Shown: piece by piece, positions 5,784-15,151 of the stretch
Layout of the letters: each line of letters starts with the position of its first letter
How positions within the stretch are numbered: position 1 is the stretch's first letter
Source: an uncultured Mycoplasmatota bacterium
GTDB taxonomy: Bacteria; Bacillota_I; Bacilli_A; RF39; UBA660
Length of the DNA stretch: 28,805 nt
Reading direction: 5' to 3'
Assembly: GCA_947643295.1 (NCBI GenBank)
Contig: CANRVM010000001.1
Coordinates: 1-28,805 of the forward strand
Notes under the pieces: generated by a model
The model's database searches: none
Told to the model about the DNA's origin: nothing
The model's input: the letters and a program-made list of their open reading frames with translations, nothing else
Translations under genes and position numbers: made by a program

Positions 5784-8735
5784 ATGTATTTAAAAGAGAT
5801 TGTGGCGAGTGGTTTTAAATCCTTCGCAGATAAATTAAATATAAGACTAGATAATAAAATAACATGTATTGTTGGTCCTAATGGATCTGGAAAAAGTAAT
5901 ATCGTAGATGCTGTTCGTTGGGTTTTGGGAGAACAATCTGTGAAATCTCTTCGTGGAGATGGAGCTATGTCGGATGTAATCTTTTCTGGAAGTAAAAGTA
6001 GAAAACCTTTAAATATGGCATCGATTGAACTTATTTTTGATAATAGTGATCATTATATAAATGTTCCATATACGGATATTTCAATCAAAAGAAAAGTTTA
6101 TCGAAGTGGCGAAAATGAGTACTACTTAAATAATGAAAGATGTAGACTAAAAGATATTATTAATTTGTTACTAGATAGTGGTGTTGGAAAAGAATCGTTT
6201 AACATTATCTCACAAGGGGAGGTGGACCGAATATTAAGTAGTTCTCCACTGGACAGAAGAATTATCTTTGAAGAGGCGGCAGGTATTTTAAAATATAAAA
6301 CTAGAAAAAATGAAGCCTTAAAAAAATTAGATCATACTCATACCAATATAGAACGTGTTAATGATATCATTACCGAATTAGAAAATCAATTAGAACCTTT
6401 AAGGGAACAAAGCATAAAAGCAAAAGAATATTTAGAAAATAAAGAAAAATTAACCGACTTAGAAATTGCCCTTTTAGCACATGATATTGAAGAGTACCAT
6501 AATCAAAAAGAGATGTTTGAAAAAACAAAGAAAAACTTAAACGAAGAAATTACAGAACTAGCCTCTAGCTCTTCTAAAAATGATGCACATACTTTGTTAG
6601 AACAACAAAGGTTAGAGGATTATGAAAAAAAATTAGGCGAGATGAATAAAAGGCTTTTAGAAGTAACCGAAGAAGTGGAGAAGTTAAATGGAGAAAAGAA
6701 TCTGTTAAGGGAAAGAAATGAAAATTCTGCTAAGGATGATTATTCTGAAAAATTAAGAGTGTTATTAGAAAATAAGGGTACTTTAGAAAAAGATACCGAA
6801 TTATTAAAAGTAGAGAAGAAGGAATGTTTTAAAATTGTTTCTAAATTAGAAGAAGAACAAGAAATTAAAAAAGAAGAAATAAAAAAACTAACTGAACAAA
6901 AAAATATGGAGCAATTAGAGTTTTCGAAACTGGACCGTGATAGAATTAGCATAGAACACACTATGAATTCTTTACAAATGGAGATGGATACCTTTGGCAA
7001 TGTTCCAAATAGTGTAAAACAAGTATTATCTGCCAAGAATTTATCTGGTATTTGTGCAACGATTGGTAGTGTGATAGAGGTAGAAGAGAAGTATGTAAAA
7101 GCCTTAGAGATTGCGATTTCTTCTTGTAAAAACTTTATTATTACAGAGGATGAGGCATCTGCTGTTGAAGCGGTTCACTATTTGAAAGATTATAAACTTG
7201 GAAGAGCTACTTTTTTTCCTCTATCTGTGATTCAAAAAAGATATATTGATTCTGATACCTTAAATAACATCAAGGAAGATTCTGATTTTCTTGAGGTGAT
7301 TGCGGATATCGCCTCATTTGATAAACGTTATGAAAATGTTATTTATAATCAATTGGGGTGTGTTCTACTTTCCACGAATCTACAAGCTGCCAATCGATTA
7401 AGTAGAAAAATAAAAAAAAGGTACAAGATTGTAACCTTAGATGGTGATGTTGTTCATGTAGGAGGTTCTCTCTCAGGAGGGTCTTCTTATCAAAGTAAAA
7501 GTCTAATTTCTATCAAACACTCATTTAAGGAACAAGAAAGAAAAATAAAAGAAAATCAGAGTGATTTAAAACGGACTGAAGAAAAAATAGAAAATATTAC
7601 GCAGGAAATAGAAAAAGTGAATAATGAGTATTTACAAATAGTAAGAAATAAAGTATTAGAAGATGAAAAGTTAACAACAAAAGAGAATAATCTAAATGCG
7701 TTATTAAAAAAGTTAGAACAAGTTGAAAAAGAGATAGATTCTTATCGAAATATACAAAATAATAACTTTTCGAAAGTAGAAGAAGAGTTGATTAGTAAAT
7801 ATAATGAAAAGAATTTAGAGAAGGAAAAGTTGATTTTGGATTCTCAAAACTTATCCAAAGAGGTAGAATCTTTAAAAGATACGATTGAGAAAAATAATGC
7901 GGATTATAAATTAAAGAATTTGAAGCTAAGAGACTTAGAAAAAGAATCTCAAAATATGACAATTTCGATTACCAAATGTGAAGTGAAGTTAGACACAATG
8001 CTTCAAACTTTAAGTGAAGAATATTCGATGACTTATGAACGAGCAAAAGCGGAATATTTTTTAGAAAAAGAAGTGGAACAAGCTCGCAGAGAGGTACAAC
8101 TTTATAAGAATAATATCAAAAGAATTGGAATGGTTAATTTGGATTCAATTGAAGAGTTTGAACGAATAAATAAACGCTATGAATTCTTAACAGGACAAAG
8201 GCAAGATCTTTTAAATGCTTCTAATACACTTCTTGATATTATGAATGAGATGGATGCTGTCATGATTGAAGAATTTAAAAACACTTTCGAAAAAATCAAG
8301 GAAGAATTTAAAACGGTATTCAAAGAATTATTTAAAGGAGGTAGTGCTTCCTTAGAATTAACAAATCCGAATGATATGCTAACCACTGGTGTTGAGATTG
8401 TTGCCAGTCCTCCTGGTAAGAAATTAACTACGATTTCTTTATTATCTGGAGGAGAAAAAACGTTTACAGCAATTAGTTTATTGTTTGCTATTTTAAATGT
8501 AAAGACGGTACCATTTTGCATTTTTGATGAAGTAGAAGCAGCACTAGATGAGGCTAATGTCGATTCTTTTGGAAAATACTTAAATAATTATCGAGATAAG
8601 ACACAATTTTTAATTATTACTCATAAGAAAAAAACCATGGAATTTGCTGATACTTTATATGGTATTACGATGCAAGAGTCTGGGGTGTCAAAACTAGTAA
8701 GTGTAAAATTAGATCAAAAGGTGGAAGTACTATAG
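5784..8735 (+). CDS. smc: chromosome segregation protein SMC (short-arm form)
   Basis: SMC is the ATPase core of bacterial condensin (with ScpA/ScpB), which organises and segregates the nucleoid. The start is the ATG at 5784 (MYLKEIVASGFKSFADK) with AGGGTGA upstream; the ATG at 5757 lies inside the -10. The 983 residues run: N-terminal head with Walker A GPNGSGKSN (~31-39) and the Q-loop region; coiled coil ~170-400; hinge ~400-560 ending in GGSLSGGSS; returning coil ~570-780; C-terminal head with signature LLSGGEKTF (~885) and Walker B IFDEVEAALD. Bacillus SMC is about 1186 residues, so the arms are roughly one third shorter. From memory, Mollicutes SMCs have a similar length. The usual rnc and ftsY neighbours are absent. 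The gene is monocistronic. Confidence 0.95.
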   Translation: MYLKEIVASGFKSFADKLNIRLDNKITCIVGPNGSGKSNIVDAVRWVLGEQSVKSLRGDGAMSDVIFSGSKSRKPLNMASIELIFDNSDHYINVPYTDISIKRKVYRSGENEYYLNNERCRLKDIINLLLDSGVGKESFNIISQGEVDRILSSSPLDRRIIFEEAAGILKYKTRKNEALKKLDHTHTNIERVNDIITELENQLEPLREQSIKAKEYLENKEKLTDLEIALLAHDIEEYHNQKEMFEKTKKNLNEEITELASSSSKNDAHTLLEQQRLEDYEKKLGEMNKRLLEVTEEVEKLNGEKNLLRERNENSAKDDYSEKLRVLLENKGTLEKDTELLKVEKKECFKIVSKLEEEQEIKKEEIKKLTEQKNMEQLEFSKLDRDRISIEHTMNSLQMEMDTFGNVPNSVKQVLSAKNLSGICATIGSVIEVEEKYVKALEIAISSCKNFIITEDEASAVEAVHYLKDYKLGRATFFPLSVIQKRYIDSDTLNNIKEDSDFLEVIADIASFDKRYENVIYNQLGCVLLSTNLQAANRLSRKIKKRYKIVTLDGDVVHVGGSLSGGSSYQSKSLISIKHSFKEQERKIKENQSDLKRTEEKIENITQEIEKVNNEYLQIVRNKVLEDEKLTTKENNLNALLKKLEQVEKEIDSYRNIQNNNFSKVEEELISKYNEKNLEKEKLILDSQNLSKEVESLKDTIEKNNADYKLKNLKLRDLEKESQNMTISITKCEVKLDTMLQTLSEEYSMTYERAKAEYFLEKEVEQARREVQLYKNNIKRIGMVNLDSIEEFERINKRYEFLTGQRQDLLNASNTLLDIMNEMDAVMIEEFKNTFEKIKEEFKTVFKELFKGGSASLELTNPNDMLTTGVEIVASPPGKKLTTISLLSGGEKTFTAISLLFAILNVKTVPFCIFDEVEAALDEANVDSFGKYLNNYRDKTQFLIITHKKKTMEFADTLYGITMQESGVSKLVSVKLDQKVEVL

Positions 8736-8779
8736 AGAATTATTTCGTCAATTAAGATGTCAAATGGTTCTCTTTTCTT
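8734..8779 (+). terminator. Rho-independent terminator of smc
   Basis: AGAGAATTATTT pairs with AAATGGTTCTCT (two G-T wobbles) around a 16-nt loop, followed by TTTCTT. It begins inside the smc stop codon. Confidence 0.6.
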
Positions 8780-8806
8780 GTCTTAAAATATAAAAGTTGA
8801 TATAAT
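8778..8806 (+). promoter_or_regulatory. promoter of the SUKH gene (and perhaps ftsK)
   Basis: TTGTCT (8778-8783), 17 bp, TATAAT (8801-8806) with TG two bases before it (extended -10). It abuts the smc terminator. Confidence 0.55.
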
Positions 8807-8867
8807 TTTTATAGACTATTATTTAGGAAGAATATAGAAATGAATTTATGTTTTTTGGAGGGAGAAA

Positions 8868-9320
8868 ATGAAAAAAGAATTGTTGAACAAAATGATGTCA
8901 TACTGTGAAAACAGAGTCCAACCATTAGGTCTTTCTTCTATTGTTACGCAAGAGGTATCCAATTATTGCAAGGAACACTTTGGGTGTTTTCTACCACTAG
9001 GATATGAGGACTTTCTTCACGAAATAAATGGATTTTCCTATGATGGTCATAGTGTTTTTTGTTGTTTTAATGAAGATATCGAAAAAAATTTCCCAAGATA
9101 TGCTTCTTTAGATTTTATTACTATAAACACTAATTTTCAGGAAAGAACAGATATAGATGATTATTTGCTTCTAGGAAAGTCAAGTTTAGATTATATAGGT
9201 TATATAAAAGCTACAAAGAAATATGTTATCATGACAAATGGAACACTAGATCATTTAAAGGAATTTGATAGTTTTCAAGAATTAGTAGTCTGTTTTTTAA
9301 ATTTACATGAAAAAGAATAG
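8868..9320 (+). CDS. SMI1/KNR4 (SUKH) family protein, YrhA-like
   Basis: A 150-residue soluble protein. The stretch LPLGYEDFLHEINGFSYDGH (~43-62) is the conserved core of the SUKH superfamily (PxxYxxFLxxxNG), closest in look to the YrhA-like branch, followed by the expected beta-rich middle and a C-terminal helix. Many SUKH proteins are immunity proteins for contact-dependent or polymorphic toxins; others have unrelated regulatory roles. No toxin gene is next to it, so an immunity role here is only a possibility. The ribosome site GGAGGGAG is strong. ftsK follows about 70 bp downstream with no clear terminator between, so both may share a transcript. Confidence 0.75.
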   Translation: MKKELLNKMMSYCENRVQPLGLSSIVTQEVSNYCKEHFGCFLPLGYEDFLHEINGFSYDGHSVFCCFNEDIEKNFPRYASLDFITINTNFQERTDIDDYLLLGKSSLDYIGYIKATKKYVIMTNGTLDHLKEFDSFQELVVCFLNLHEKE

Positions 9321-9389
9321 TTATCTAAATATTATTAATTGAAAGAAATTTTATCATATAAAATAAGAAGTTTAGTGAGGAGTATCAAT

Positions 9390-11669
9390 ATGGCAAAGAA
9401 GAAAAAGAAAAAAGAAGTCAAAAAAAGTTTTGATCATATGGAAGAATTGTATGGAGTATTACTAATACTTTGTGCTATTTTAGGAATGGGAAAATATGGA
9501 CCAGTAGGAAGATTTATCACTTCGTTTGCTGTCTTTCTATTTGGATCTATTTCTATGATTTTCTTGTTATCTCTTTTAATCATAGGAGGATATTTAGTAA
9601 TTGAAAGAAAATATCCAGATTTTTTTACGACTAAATTAGTTGGCATTTACATTTTTACTTTAGGTTTTTTAATTTTAATGCACCGAGAATTTGTTGCTAG
9701 TAACAATGGAAATATGATGCTAATCTTTAAAGAAACGATTAATCAGTTAGTAACTGCTTTTCATAGTGTTATGTCAACTGGAACTTTGTCTGATATGTTT
9801 GCGGTTGGAGGAGGTATTATTGGAGGAGTATTTGCTATTATTTTTAGTAAATTATTTTCCTATATCGGAATGCAGATAGTAGCATGGACTCTTCTTGGTT
9901 TAGGATTTTTCTTATTCGCTGGATTTGCTTTAGTGGATATTATGAAGGAAAAAGTAAAAAATAGAGAACCAAGAGAAAAGAAGGAAAAAGAGGAGAAGAA
10001 AAAAGAAGAAGTTAGTACAAAAGGTGTTATTATTAATGATGGTAATGAAGAAGAACCAGTAAAAGAAGAAAAACGTATTAAAATATCAAGTATTGATGAA
10101 CTTACTAAGGTAGAAACAAAGGAAGAGGATAAAGAAGAATTAGTTGGCACAGATACTACTGATAAAGAAAAAGTAAAACCTACTAGAGTAGTAGCTAATA
10201 AAGAATATAAATTACCTAGTATTAATTTATTAGATAAACCTAAAAAGAAAGCAAAGGGAACAGATCAAAGTATTATTGAGAAAAATATAACTGTTTTAGA
10301 AAATGTGTTAAAAGATTTTAAAATAATTGGTAAAGTAGTAGAGGTTCACATTGGTCCTTCGGTTGTTCAATATGAATTAGAGATTGCTAGTGGTACTAGA
10401 GTAAATAAAATAACAAGTATCAATCGTGAAATATCGTTAGCTCTTGCCAAGAAAGATGTTCGAATTGAAGCTCCTATTCCAGGTAAGAATACAGTAGGTA
10501 TTGAATTTGCGAATGATACTCCAACTCCCGTTAGTTTCTATGAAATCATTAATAGTAGAAAAATGCAAGGCGCTATGGATAAAAAATTAATGGTACCACT
10601 TGGTAAAAGTATTATGGGGGATATTGGAGTTTGTGAAGTTAATAAAATGCCTCACTTATTAATTGCTGGTACTACTGGTTCTGGTAAATCAGTCTGTGTT
10701 AATGGTATTATATGTTCTATTTTGATGCGTGCAAAACCAGATGAAGTAAAACTTATTATGGTGGATCCTAAGGTTGTTGAATTATCTGTTTATAATGGAA
10801 TTCCTCACTTGTTAAGACCTGTTGTCACGGATCCAAAACAAGCAGCAATTGCTCTTAAAAAAATGGTGGATGAGATGGAACGAAGATATTCCGTATTTAG
10901 TGAATCAAAAACGAAAAATATAGAAGGATATAATGCTTATGTAGAAAAAGAAAATGCTAAAATAAGTGATGAAGAACTAAAAATAGAAAAAATGCCATAT
11001 ATTGTGATTATTATCGATGAGCTTGCTGATTTAATGATGGTAGCGGCCAAAGATGTTGAAGATTCTATATTAAGAATTACACAAAAAGCTCGTGCTGCTG
11101 GAATGCATTTGATTGTTGCTACACAAAGACCATCTACAGAAGTCATTACAGGATTAATTAAGGCAAATATTCCATCACGTATTGCTTTCTCGGTGGGTTC
11201 TGGAATTGATTCTAGAACCATACTAGATCAAACTGGTGCAGAACAATTATTAGGAAAAGGGGATATGCTATTTTTACCAATAGGAATGAATTCTCCACTT
11301 CGAATTCAAGGTTCCTTTATTACAGATGAGGAAATTGGTAGAATTATTAATTATGTTAGTGAACAGCAAGAAGTACAATATGATGATGATATGATGAAAC
11401 TAGAAACAGAAGAGGTATCCGAAAATGTAGCTTCCTCTAATGATGGTGGTGTAGTGGAAGATAAGGATGATCCATTATATAACGAAATTGTAGAGTTTGT
11501 TGTTAGCAGTCAAAAAGCAAGTGCCTCTCTTCTTCAAAGAAGATTTAAGCTTGGTTATAATAGGGCTGCAAGAATTATTGATTTATTAGAAGAACGTGGG
11601 ATTATAGGACCAGCGAACGGTTCTAAACCAAGAGAAGTTTTAATTCAATTAGATCATAGTGAAGAGTAA
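9390..11669 (+). CDS. ftsK: DNA translocase FtsK/SpoIIIE
   Basis: This septum-located hexameric ATPase pumps chromosomal DNA through the closing division septum. The start is the ATG at 9390 (MAKKKKKKEVKK) with GAGGAG upstream; a TTG at 9339 would add 17 residues without a ribosome site. The 759 residues contain about four membrane helices (~20-180); a charged linker (~185-290); the alpha/beta motor with Walker A GTTGSGKS (~427) and Walker B YIVIIIDELADLM (~540); and a C-terminal gamma winged helix (~693-757, SASLLQRRFKLGYNRAARII) that reads KOPS/SRS sequences. All motor motifs look intact. The position before yfmF/yfmH resembles Bacillus spoIIIE-ymfFH order, except that deoD lies between. 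Confidence 0.95.
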   Translation: MAKKKKKKEVKKSFDHMEELYGVLLILCAILGMGKYGPVGRFITSFAVFLFGSISMIFLLSLLIIGGYLVIERKYPDFFTTKLVGIYIFTLGFLILMHREFVASNNGNMMLIFKETINQLVTAFHSVMSTGTLSDMFAVGGGIIGGVFAIIFSKLFSYIGMQIVAWTLLGLGFFLFAGFALVDIMKEKVKNREPREKKEKEEKKKEEVSTKGVIINDGNEEEPVKEEKRIKISSIDELTKVETKEEDKEELVGTDTTDKEKVKPTRVVANKEYKLPSINLLDKPKKKAKGTDQSIIEKNITVLENVLKDFKIIGKVVEVHIGPSVVQYELEIASGTRVNKITSINREISLALAKKDVRIEAPIPGKNTVGIEFANDTPTPVSFYEIINSRKMQGAMDKKLMVPLGKSIMGDIGVCEVNKMPHLLIAGTTGSGKSVCVNGIICSILMRAKPDEVKLIMVDPKVVELSVYNGIPHLLRPVVTDPKQAAIALKKMVDEMERRYSVFSESKTKNIEGYNAYVEKENAKISDEELKIEKMPYIVIIIDELADLMMVAAKDVEDSILRITQKARAAGMHLIVATQRPSTEVITGLIKANIPSRIAFSVGSGIDSRTILDQTGAEQLLGKGDMLFLPIGMNSPLRIQGSFITDEEIGRIINYVSEQQEVQYDDDMMKLETEEVSENVASSNDGGVVEDKDDPLYNEIVEFVVSSQKASASLLQRRFKLGYNRAARIIDLLEERGIIGPANGSKPREVLIQLDHSEE

Positions 11670-11703
11670 AAGGAAGCCATGATTTTGACTTCTTTCTTTT
11701 TTT
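11670..11703 (+). terminator. Rho-independent terminator of ftsK
   Basis: AAGGAAGCC/GACTTCTTT stem (one G-T pair, one mismatch) with an 8-nt loop, then C and seven Ts. It starts at the last base of the ftsK stop codon. Confidence 0.7.
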
Positions 11704-11711
11704 AAAATTAC

Positions 11712-11740
11712 TTGGATAAATAGAATAATTTTGTTATAAT
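11712..11740 (+). promoter_or_regulatory. sigma-A promoter of deoD-yfmF-yfmH
   Basis: TTGGAT (11712-11717), 17 bp, perfect TATAAT (11735-11740). The start point would fall near 11747, which excludes the in-frame ATG at 11745 as the deoD start. Confidence 0.7.
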
Positions 11741-11762
11741 AAATATGAAAGAAGGTAGTACT

Positions 11763-12488
11763 ATGTCGACAACGCACATTGAAGCATCAAAAGGCGATAT
11801 TGCTAGTAAAGTATTAATGCCAGGAGATCCACTTCGTGCAAAATATATTGCTGATCATTTTTTAGAAGATGTCAAAATTGTAAATAATATTCGAAATATG
11901 ACAGCATATACAGGTTTTTATAGAGGAGAGAAAATCACTATATTTCCATCTGGTATGGGAATTCCTAGTGTAGGTATTTATGCCTATGAATTATATCACT
12001 TTTATGATGTTGAGGAAATTATTAGAATTGGAACTTGTGGTTCTGCTAATAAAGATAGAAAGGTATTAGATGTTGTTTTAGCTAGCAAATCTTATAGTTT
12101 GTCTACATTTCCAAAAGCATTTGATAATGATACTATTACTTGTATAGAGTCAAGTAATGAATTAAATGAAAAAATAATAGAATCAGCAAAAAATAATAAT
12201 ATTGATTTAGTAATTGGTCCTATTATTACTAGTGATATTTTTGATCCTTATATTGATTTTTCAAAATACATTAAAAATTATCCAGATGATATTTCTTATT
12301 TGGGATTAGAAATGGAAGCATTTGGGCTTTTCTATATTGCAAAAAAATTAGAAAAAAAAGCATCTGCGTTAATGAGTATTGTTGATATTATTGGAAAAAA
12401 TGAACTAGCAGTTAGCAGTGAAAAACGTCAAAATAGTTTAAATGATATGATAAAAATTGCATTAGATGCCATTATATTAAAGTATTAA
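11763..12488 (+). CDS. deoD: purine-nucleoside phosphorylase, DeoD type
   Basis: DeoD cleaves purine (deoxy)nucleosides with phosphate to free base and (deoxy)ribose 1-phosphate in purine salvage. The start is the ATG at 11763 (MSTTHIEASKGDI), with AGAAGG upstream and a promoter too close to allow the ATG at 11745. The 241 residues include His5, the phosphate-site Gly21/Arg25 in MPGDPLRAKYIA, Arg44, Arg88 in RIGTCG, and the LEMEAF nucleoside motif. The catalytic pair corresponds to Asp208 and Arg222. In the usual SD dipeptide the Ser is Val here, and Ser90 of E. coli is Thr; both are mild. It shares an operon with the M16 pair, 37 bp downstream. The functional link is unclear. Confidence 0.92.
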   Translation: MSTTHIEASKGDIASKVLMPGDPLRAKYIADHFLEDVKIVNNIRNMTAYTGFYRGEKITIFPSGMGIPSVGIYAYELYHFYDVEEIIRIGTCGSANKDRKVLDVVLASKSYSLSTFPKAFDNDTITCIESSNELNEKIIESAKNNNIDLVIGPIITSDIFDPYIDFSKYIKNYPDDISYLGLEMEAFGLFYIAKKLEKKASALMSIVDIIGKNELAVSSEKRQNSLNDMIKIALDAIILKY

Positions 12489-12525
12489 ATAAGAAAAAGT
12501 AAACATAATAAAAAAGAGGTGGATT

Positions 12526-13788
12526 ATGAAATATGTAAAAAAAGATTTAGGAGCTTATAAACTACATTTAATTAAAACAACTAATTTTAAAACTATAAAA
12601 ATAAAGGTATCTTTTCGAAGCCCAATTGTAAAGAGTGAGATTACGTTGCGTAATGTTTTATGTAGTTTATTAACATTATCAACTAAAAAATATCAAACAA
12701 AAAGAGATTTAATTATTAAAGGACAAGATTTATATGCTGCAACAATTTCGAGTAGCAATTCTAGAATTGGTAATTATATTAATACCGATATTCTTTTAAC
12801 TGTTCTTCATGATAAATATACAGAAGAAGGTAATTTTAAAAGTGCATTAGATTTTTTATATGATATTGTTTATGACCCTAATGTTGAAGGTGAACACTTT
12901 AACGAAGAACAATTAGAAATTGTAAAAAGAAATGCCAAAACTTCTTTAGAGAGTTTGAAAGAAGATGCCAGTTATTATAGCTTACTTCGTCTTTATGAAA
13001 ATATGGAAGAGGAAGGACCATTATCTTGCAGAATGGCAGGCTATATAGAAGATTTAGATGCTGTTGATAGTAAAAATTTATATCAGTATTATAAAAATAT
13101 GATGAATAAGGATTTGATGGATATTTTTGTAATTGGCGATATTGATTTTCATGAAACAGAAGAAATGATAAAAAGTATTTTCCGAACCAAAACGTTTAAA
13201 AAACAAAAATTAGGATATTATTTAGAAGAAAAAAAGCCAAGAAAACATATAAGGACAGTGATTGAGCAAGAAGTAAACAATCAATCCAAACTAGCGATTG
13301 GAGCAAGATTATGTAACTTGACAAAATATGAGAGGGACTATCCACTAACACTATACAATGTTATCTTGGGTGCTGGTCCAGATTCTAAATTATTTCGAGA
13401 AGTCAGAGAGAAACACTCCTTGTGTTATACCATAAACTCAGTACCTAATAAGTTAGATAACATGTTAGTAATACGAGCAGGAATTGATAAGAAAAATATT
13501 AAGAAGACAGTTTCATTAATCCAAAGTCAAATGAACTTAATGAAAAAAGGAAAATTTAGTGATAAGGATTTAACGATTGCAAAAGAATATTTTCAAACGG
13601 CAATGGATAGTATTTTAGAAAGTCAATCTAGTATTATAGAAAGTTATTATATGATGGATCTTGTTGGTTTAGATGATATTGAAACAAGAGTCGAAAAAAT
13701 GATGGAAGTAACTAGTAGTGATATTGTGAAAGTCGCTAAAAAAATTAAATTGGATACGGTATATTGTTTGGAGGGAGTGAAAGAGTGA
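12526..13788 (+). CDS. yfmF: M16 peptidase-like protein YfmF (inactive subunit, EF-P modification-associated)
   Basis: A 420-residue protein with the insulinase/M16 fold. It lacks the zinc-binding HxxEH near its N-terminus (the position reads LCSLLTLS) but keeps the R/Y substrate-binding stretch FREVREKHSLCY around residues 291-302. That is the arrangement of the non-catalytic partner in M16B heterodimers, whose active partner is the next gene. In Bacillus subtilis the equivalent ymfF/ymfH genes are linked to 5-aminopentanol modification of elongation factor P; that role is taken from homologues. The ribosome site GAGGTGG precedes the ATG. Its TGA stop overlaps the GTG start of the next gene by 4 nt, implying translational coupling. 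Confidence 0.85.
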   Translation: MKYVKKDLGAYKLHLIKTTNFKTIKIKVSFRSPIVKSEITLRNVLCSLLTLSTKKYQTKRDLIIKGQDLYAATISSSNSRIGNYINTDILLTVLHDKYTEEGNFKSALDFLYDIVYDPNVEGEHFNEEQLEIVKRNAKTSLESLKEDASYYSLLRLYENMEEEGPLSCRMAGYIEDLDAVDSKNLYQYYKNMMNKDLMDIFVIGDIDFHETEEMIKSIFRTKTFKKQKLGYYLEEKKPRKHIRTVIEQEVNNQSKLAIGARLCNLTKYERDYPLTLYNVILGAGPDSKLFREVREKHSLCYTINSVPNKLDNMLVIRAGIDKKNIKKTVSLIQSQMNLMKKGKFSDKDLTIAKEYFQTAMDSILESQSSIIESYYMMDLVGLDDIETRVEKMMEVTSSDIVKVAKKIKLDTVYCLEGVKE

Positions 13789-15077
13789 AAACAGTAGAAT
13801 TAAAAGGATTAGATAAAACATGTTTTACAGAAAAACTAAGTAATGGACTAGAAGTTATTTTCATTCCCTATGAGGATAAAAAAAATTATTTTATGGCTTA
13901 TGCTACCAGATATGGTAGTGACATGAATTGCTTTGTTCCCGTAGGATCTAAAAAATTTATTACTGTTCCTAATGGTATTGCTCATTTTTTGGAACATAAA
14001 ATGTTTGAACAAGAAGATGGAGTGGATCCTTTTTCCTTCTTCTCAGAAAGTGGAACAGGAGGGAATGCTTCTACTACCTTTACTAGTACTCGCTATATCT
14101 GTTATGGTACCAAGGAGTTTAAAAAGAATTTAAAATATCTAATTAATTTTGTGAATGAACCTTACTTTACGGATGAAAATGTAGAGAAAGAAAAGGGAAT
14201 TATTAAAGAAGAAATTAAGATGTATGATGACATTCCAGAGGCATTTTTAGAAAATAAATTAAGAGAAAATCTTTATCAAATAGATCCACATCGAATTGAC
14301 ATTGCTGGAACTACTAGTGATATTGATCAAATTACGAAAGAAGATTTATATACTTGTTATAACACTTTTTACAATCCAAATAATATGTTTATTATTATTG
14401 CGGGTAATTTTAATAAGAAGGATGCCATGGATATCATTAGTGAGACTTTGGGAGAAAAGGAAAATCGAATCGATGAGGTAAGAGTAAAAGAGGTGAAAGA
14501 GCCAAAGAATGTTCATAAAGACTGTGAGGAGTTATCTATTAATATTAAGGTTCCTAAAATCGGCTTAGGTTATAAATTATTAAAAGAGAATTTCGATATA
14601 AAAGATGAGCTAGAACTAGATTTATATCTTTCTATGATTGCTACTTTACTATTTGGAACATCTTCTTTATTTAGAGAAAGAGTTAGAAATAAACACTTAA
14701 TGTCTAGTTTTTATTACGAATGGGACTCTACCAAGAATTATAGCAGTCTATTAATATATGCGGAAACAGAAGACCCAGATTTATTAATCGAAGAAGTACA
14801 AAAAGAACTTAATCATATAAAGATTGAAGAAGAGGATTTAGAAAGAATGAAAAAAGTGTGGATTGCTAATGAAGTGAAAATGATAGATTTTGTAGATACC
14901 ACAGTTAGTAATGTTTTTGATGATATGATACGATATAAGAAGTTAATTCCAAATAAAGTGGATTTAATACGAAAGATGAGTAAGAAAACGCTAGACAAAA
15001 TTCTCTCTAATATGAAATTTAATAATAGAGCAAAGGTGATTTTATTACCATCTAAAATTATAACAAAGGAAAAGTAA
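13785..15077 (+). CDS. yfmH: M16 zinc peptidase YfmH (catalytic subunit, EF-P modification-associated)
   Basis: A 430-residue active-type M16 metallopeptidase. The zinc site is H67-F-L-E70-H71, and the distal glutamate lies in the conserved stretch KGIIKEEIKMYDD. The start is the GTG at 13785: it overlaps the yfmF stop (GTGA) and has GGAGGG 9 nt upstream, whereas a TTG at 13764 would put that ribosome site inside the gene. The C-terminal half is a diverged inactive M16 repeat. It presumably forms a heterodimer with YfmF and processes an unknown peptide. The usual Bacillus neighbours (ymfI reductase, ymfJ, ymfM) do not follow. Confidence 0.87.
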   Translation: MKTVELKGLDKTCFTEKLSNGLEVIFIPYEDKKNYFMAYATRYGSDMNCFVPVGSKKFITVPNGIAHFLEHKMFEQEDGVDPFSFFSESGTGGNASTTFTSTRYICYGTKEFKKNLKYLINFVNEPYFTDENVEKEKGIIKEEIKMYDDIPEAFLENKLRENLYQIDPHRIDIAGTTSDIDQITKEDLYTCYNTFYNPNNMFIIIAGNFNKKDAMDIISETLGEKENRIDEVRVKEVKEPKNVHKDCEELSINIKVPKIGLGYKLLKENFDIKDELELDLYLSMIATLLFGTSSLFRERVRNKHLMSSFYYEWDSTKNYSSLLIYAETEDPDLLIEEVQKELNHIKIEEEDLERMKKVWIANEVKMIDFVDTTVSNVFDDMIRYKKLIPNKVDLIRKMSKKTLDKILSNMKFNNRAKVILLPSKIITKEK

Positions 15078-15094
15078 ACCTTTGTTTTCTTTTC
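15062..15094 (+). terminator. Rho-independent terminator overlapping the yfmH stop
   Basis: Perfect 8-bp AACAAAGG/CCTTTGTT stem whose loop contains the yfmH TAA, followed by TTCTTTTC. Confidence 0.75.
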
Positions 15095-15104
15095 GATAAA
15101 GTGA

Positions 15105-15133
15105 TTGAAAAATACAGAAAACTATGTTATATT
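15105..15133 (+). promoter_or_regulatory. sigma-A promoter of the LysM membrane protein gene
   Basis: TTGAAA (15105-15110), 17 bp, TATATT (15128-15133). The leader is about 12 nt. Confidence 0.65.
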
Positions 15134-15151
15134 TATACTAGGTGATAATAG

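Noticed and set aside
13786..13788. Use of TGA as tryptophan (Mycoplasma-type code)
   Set aside because: TGA ends yfmF in a tight overlap with the yfmH start and ends the CmpB-like gene. No gene needs TGA as a sense codon, and TGG is used for Trp.
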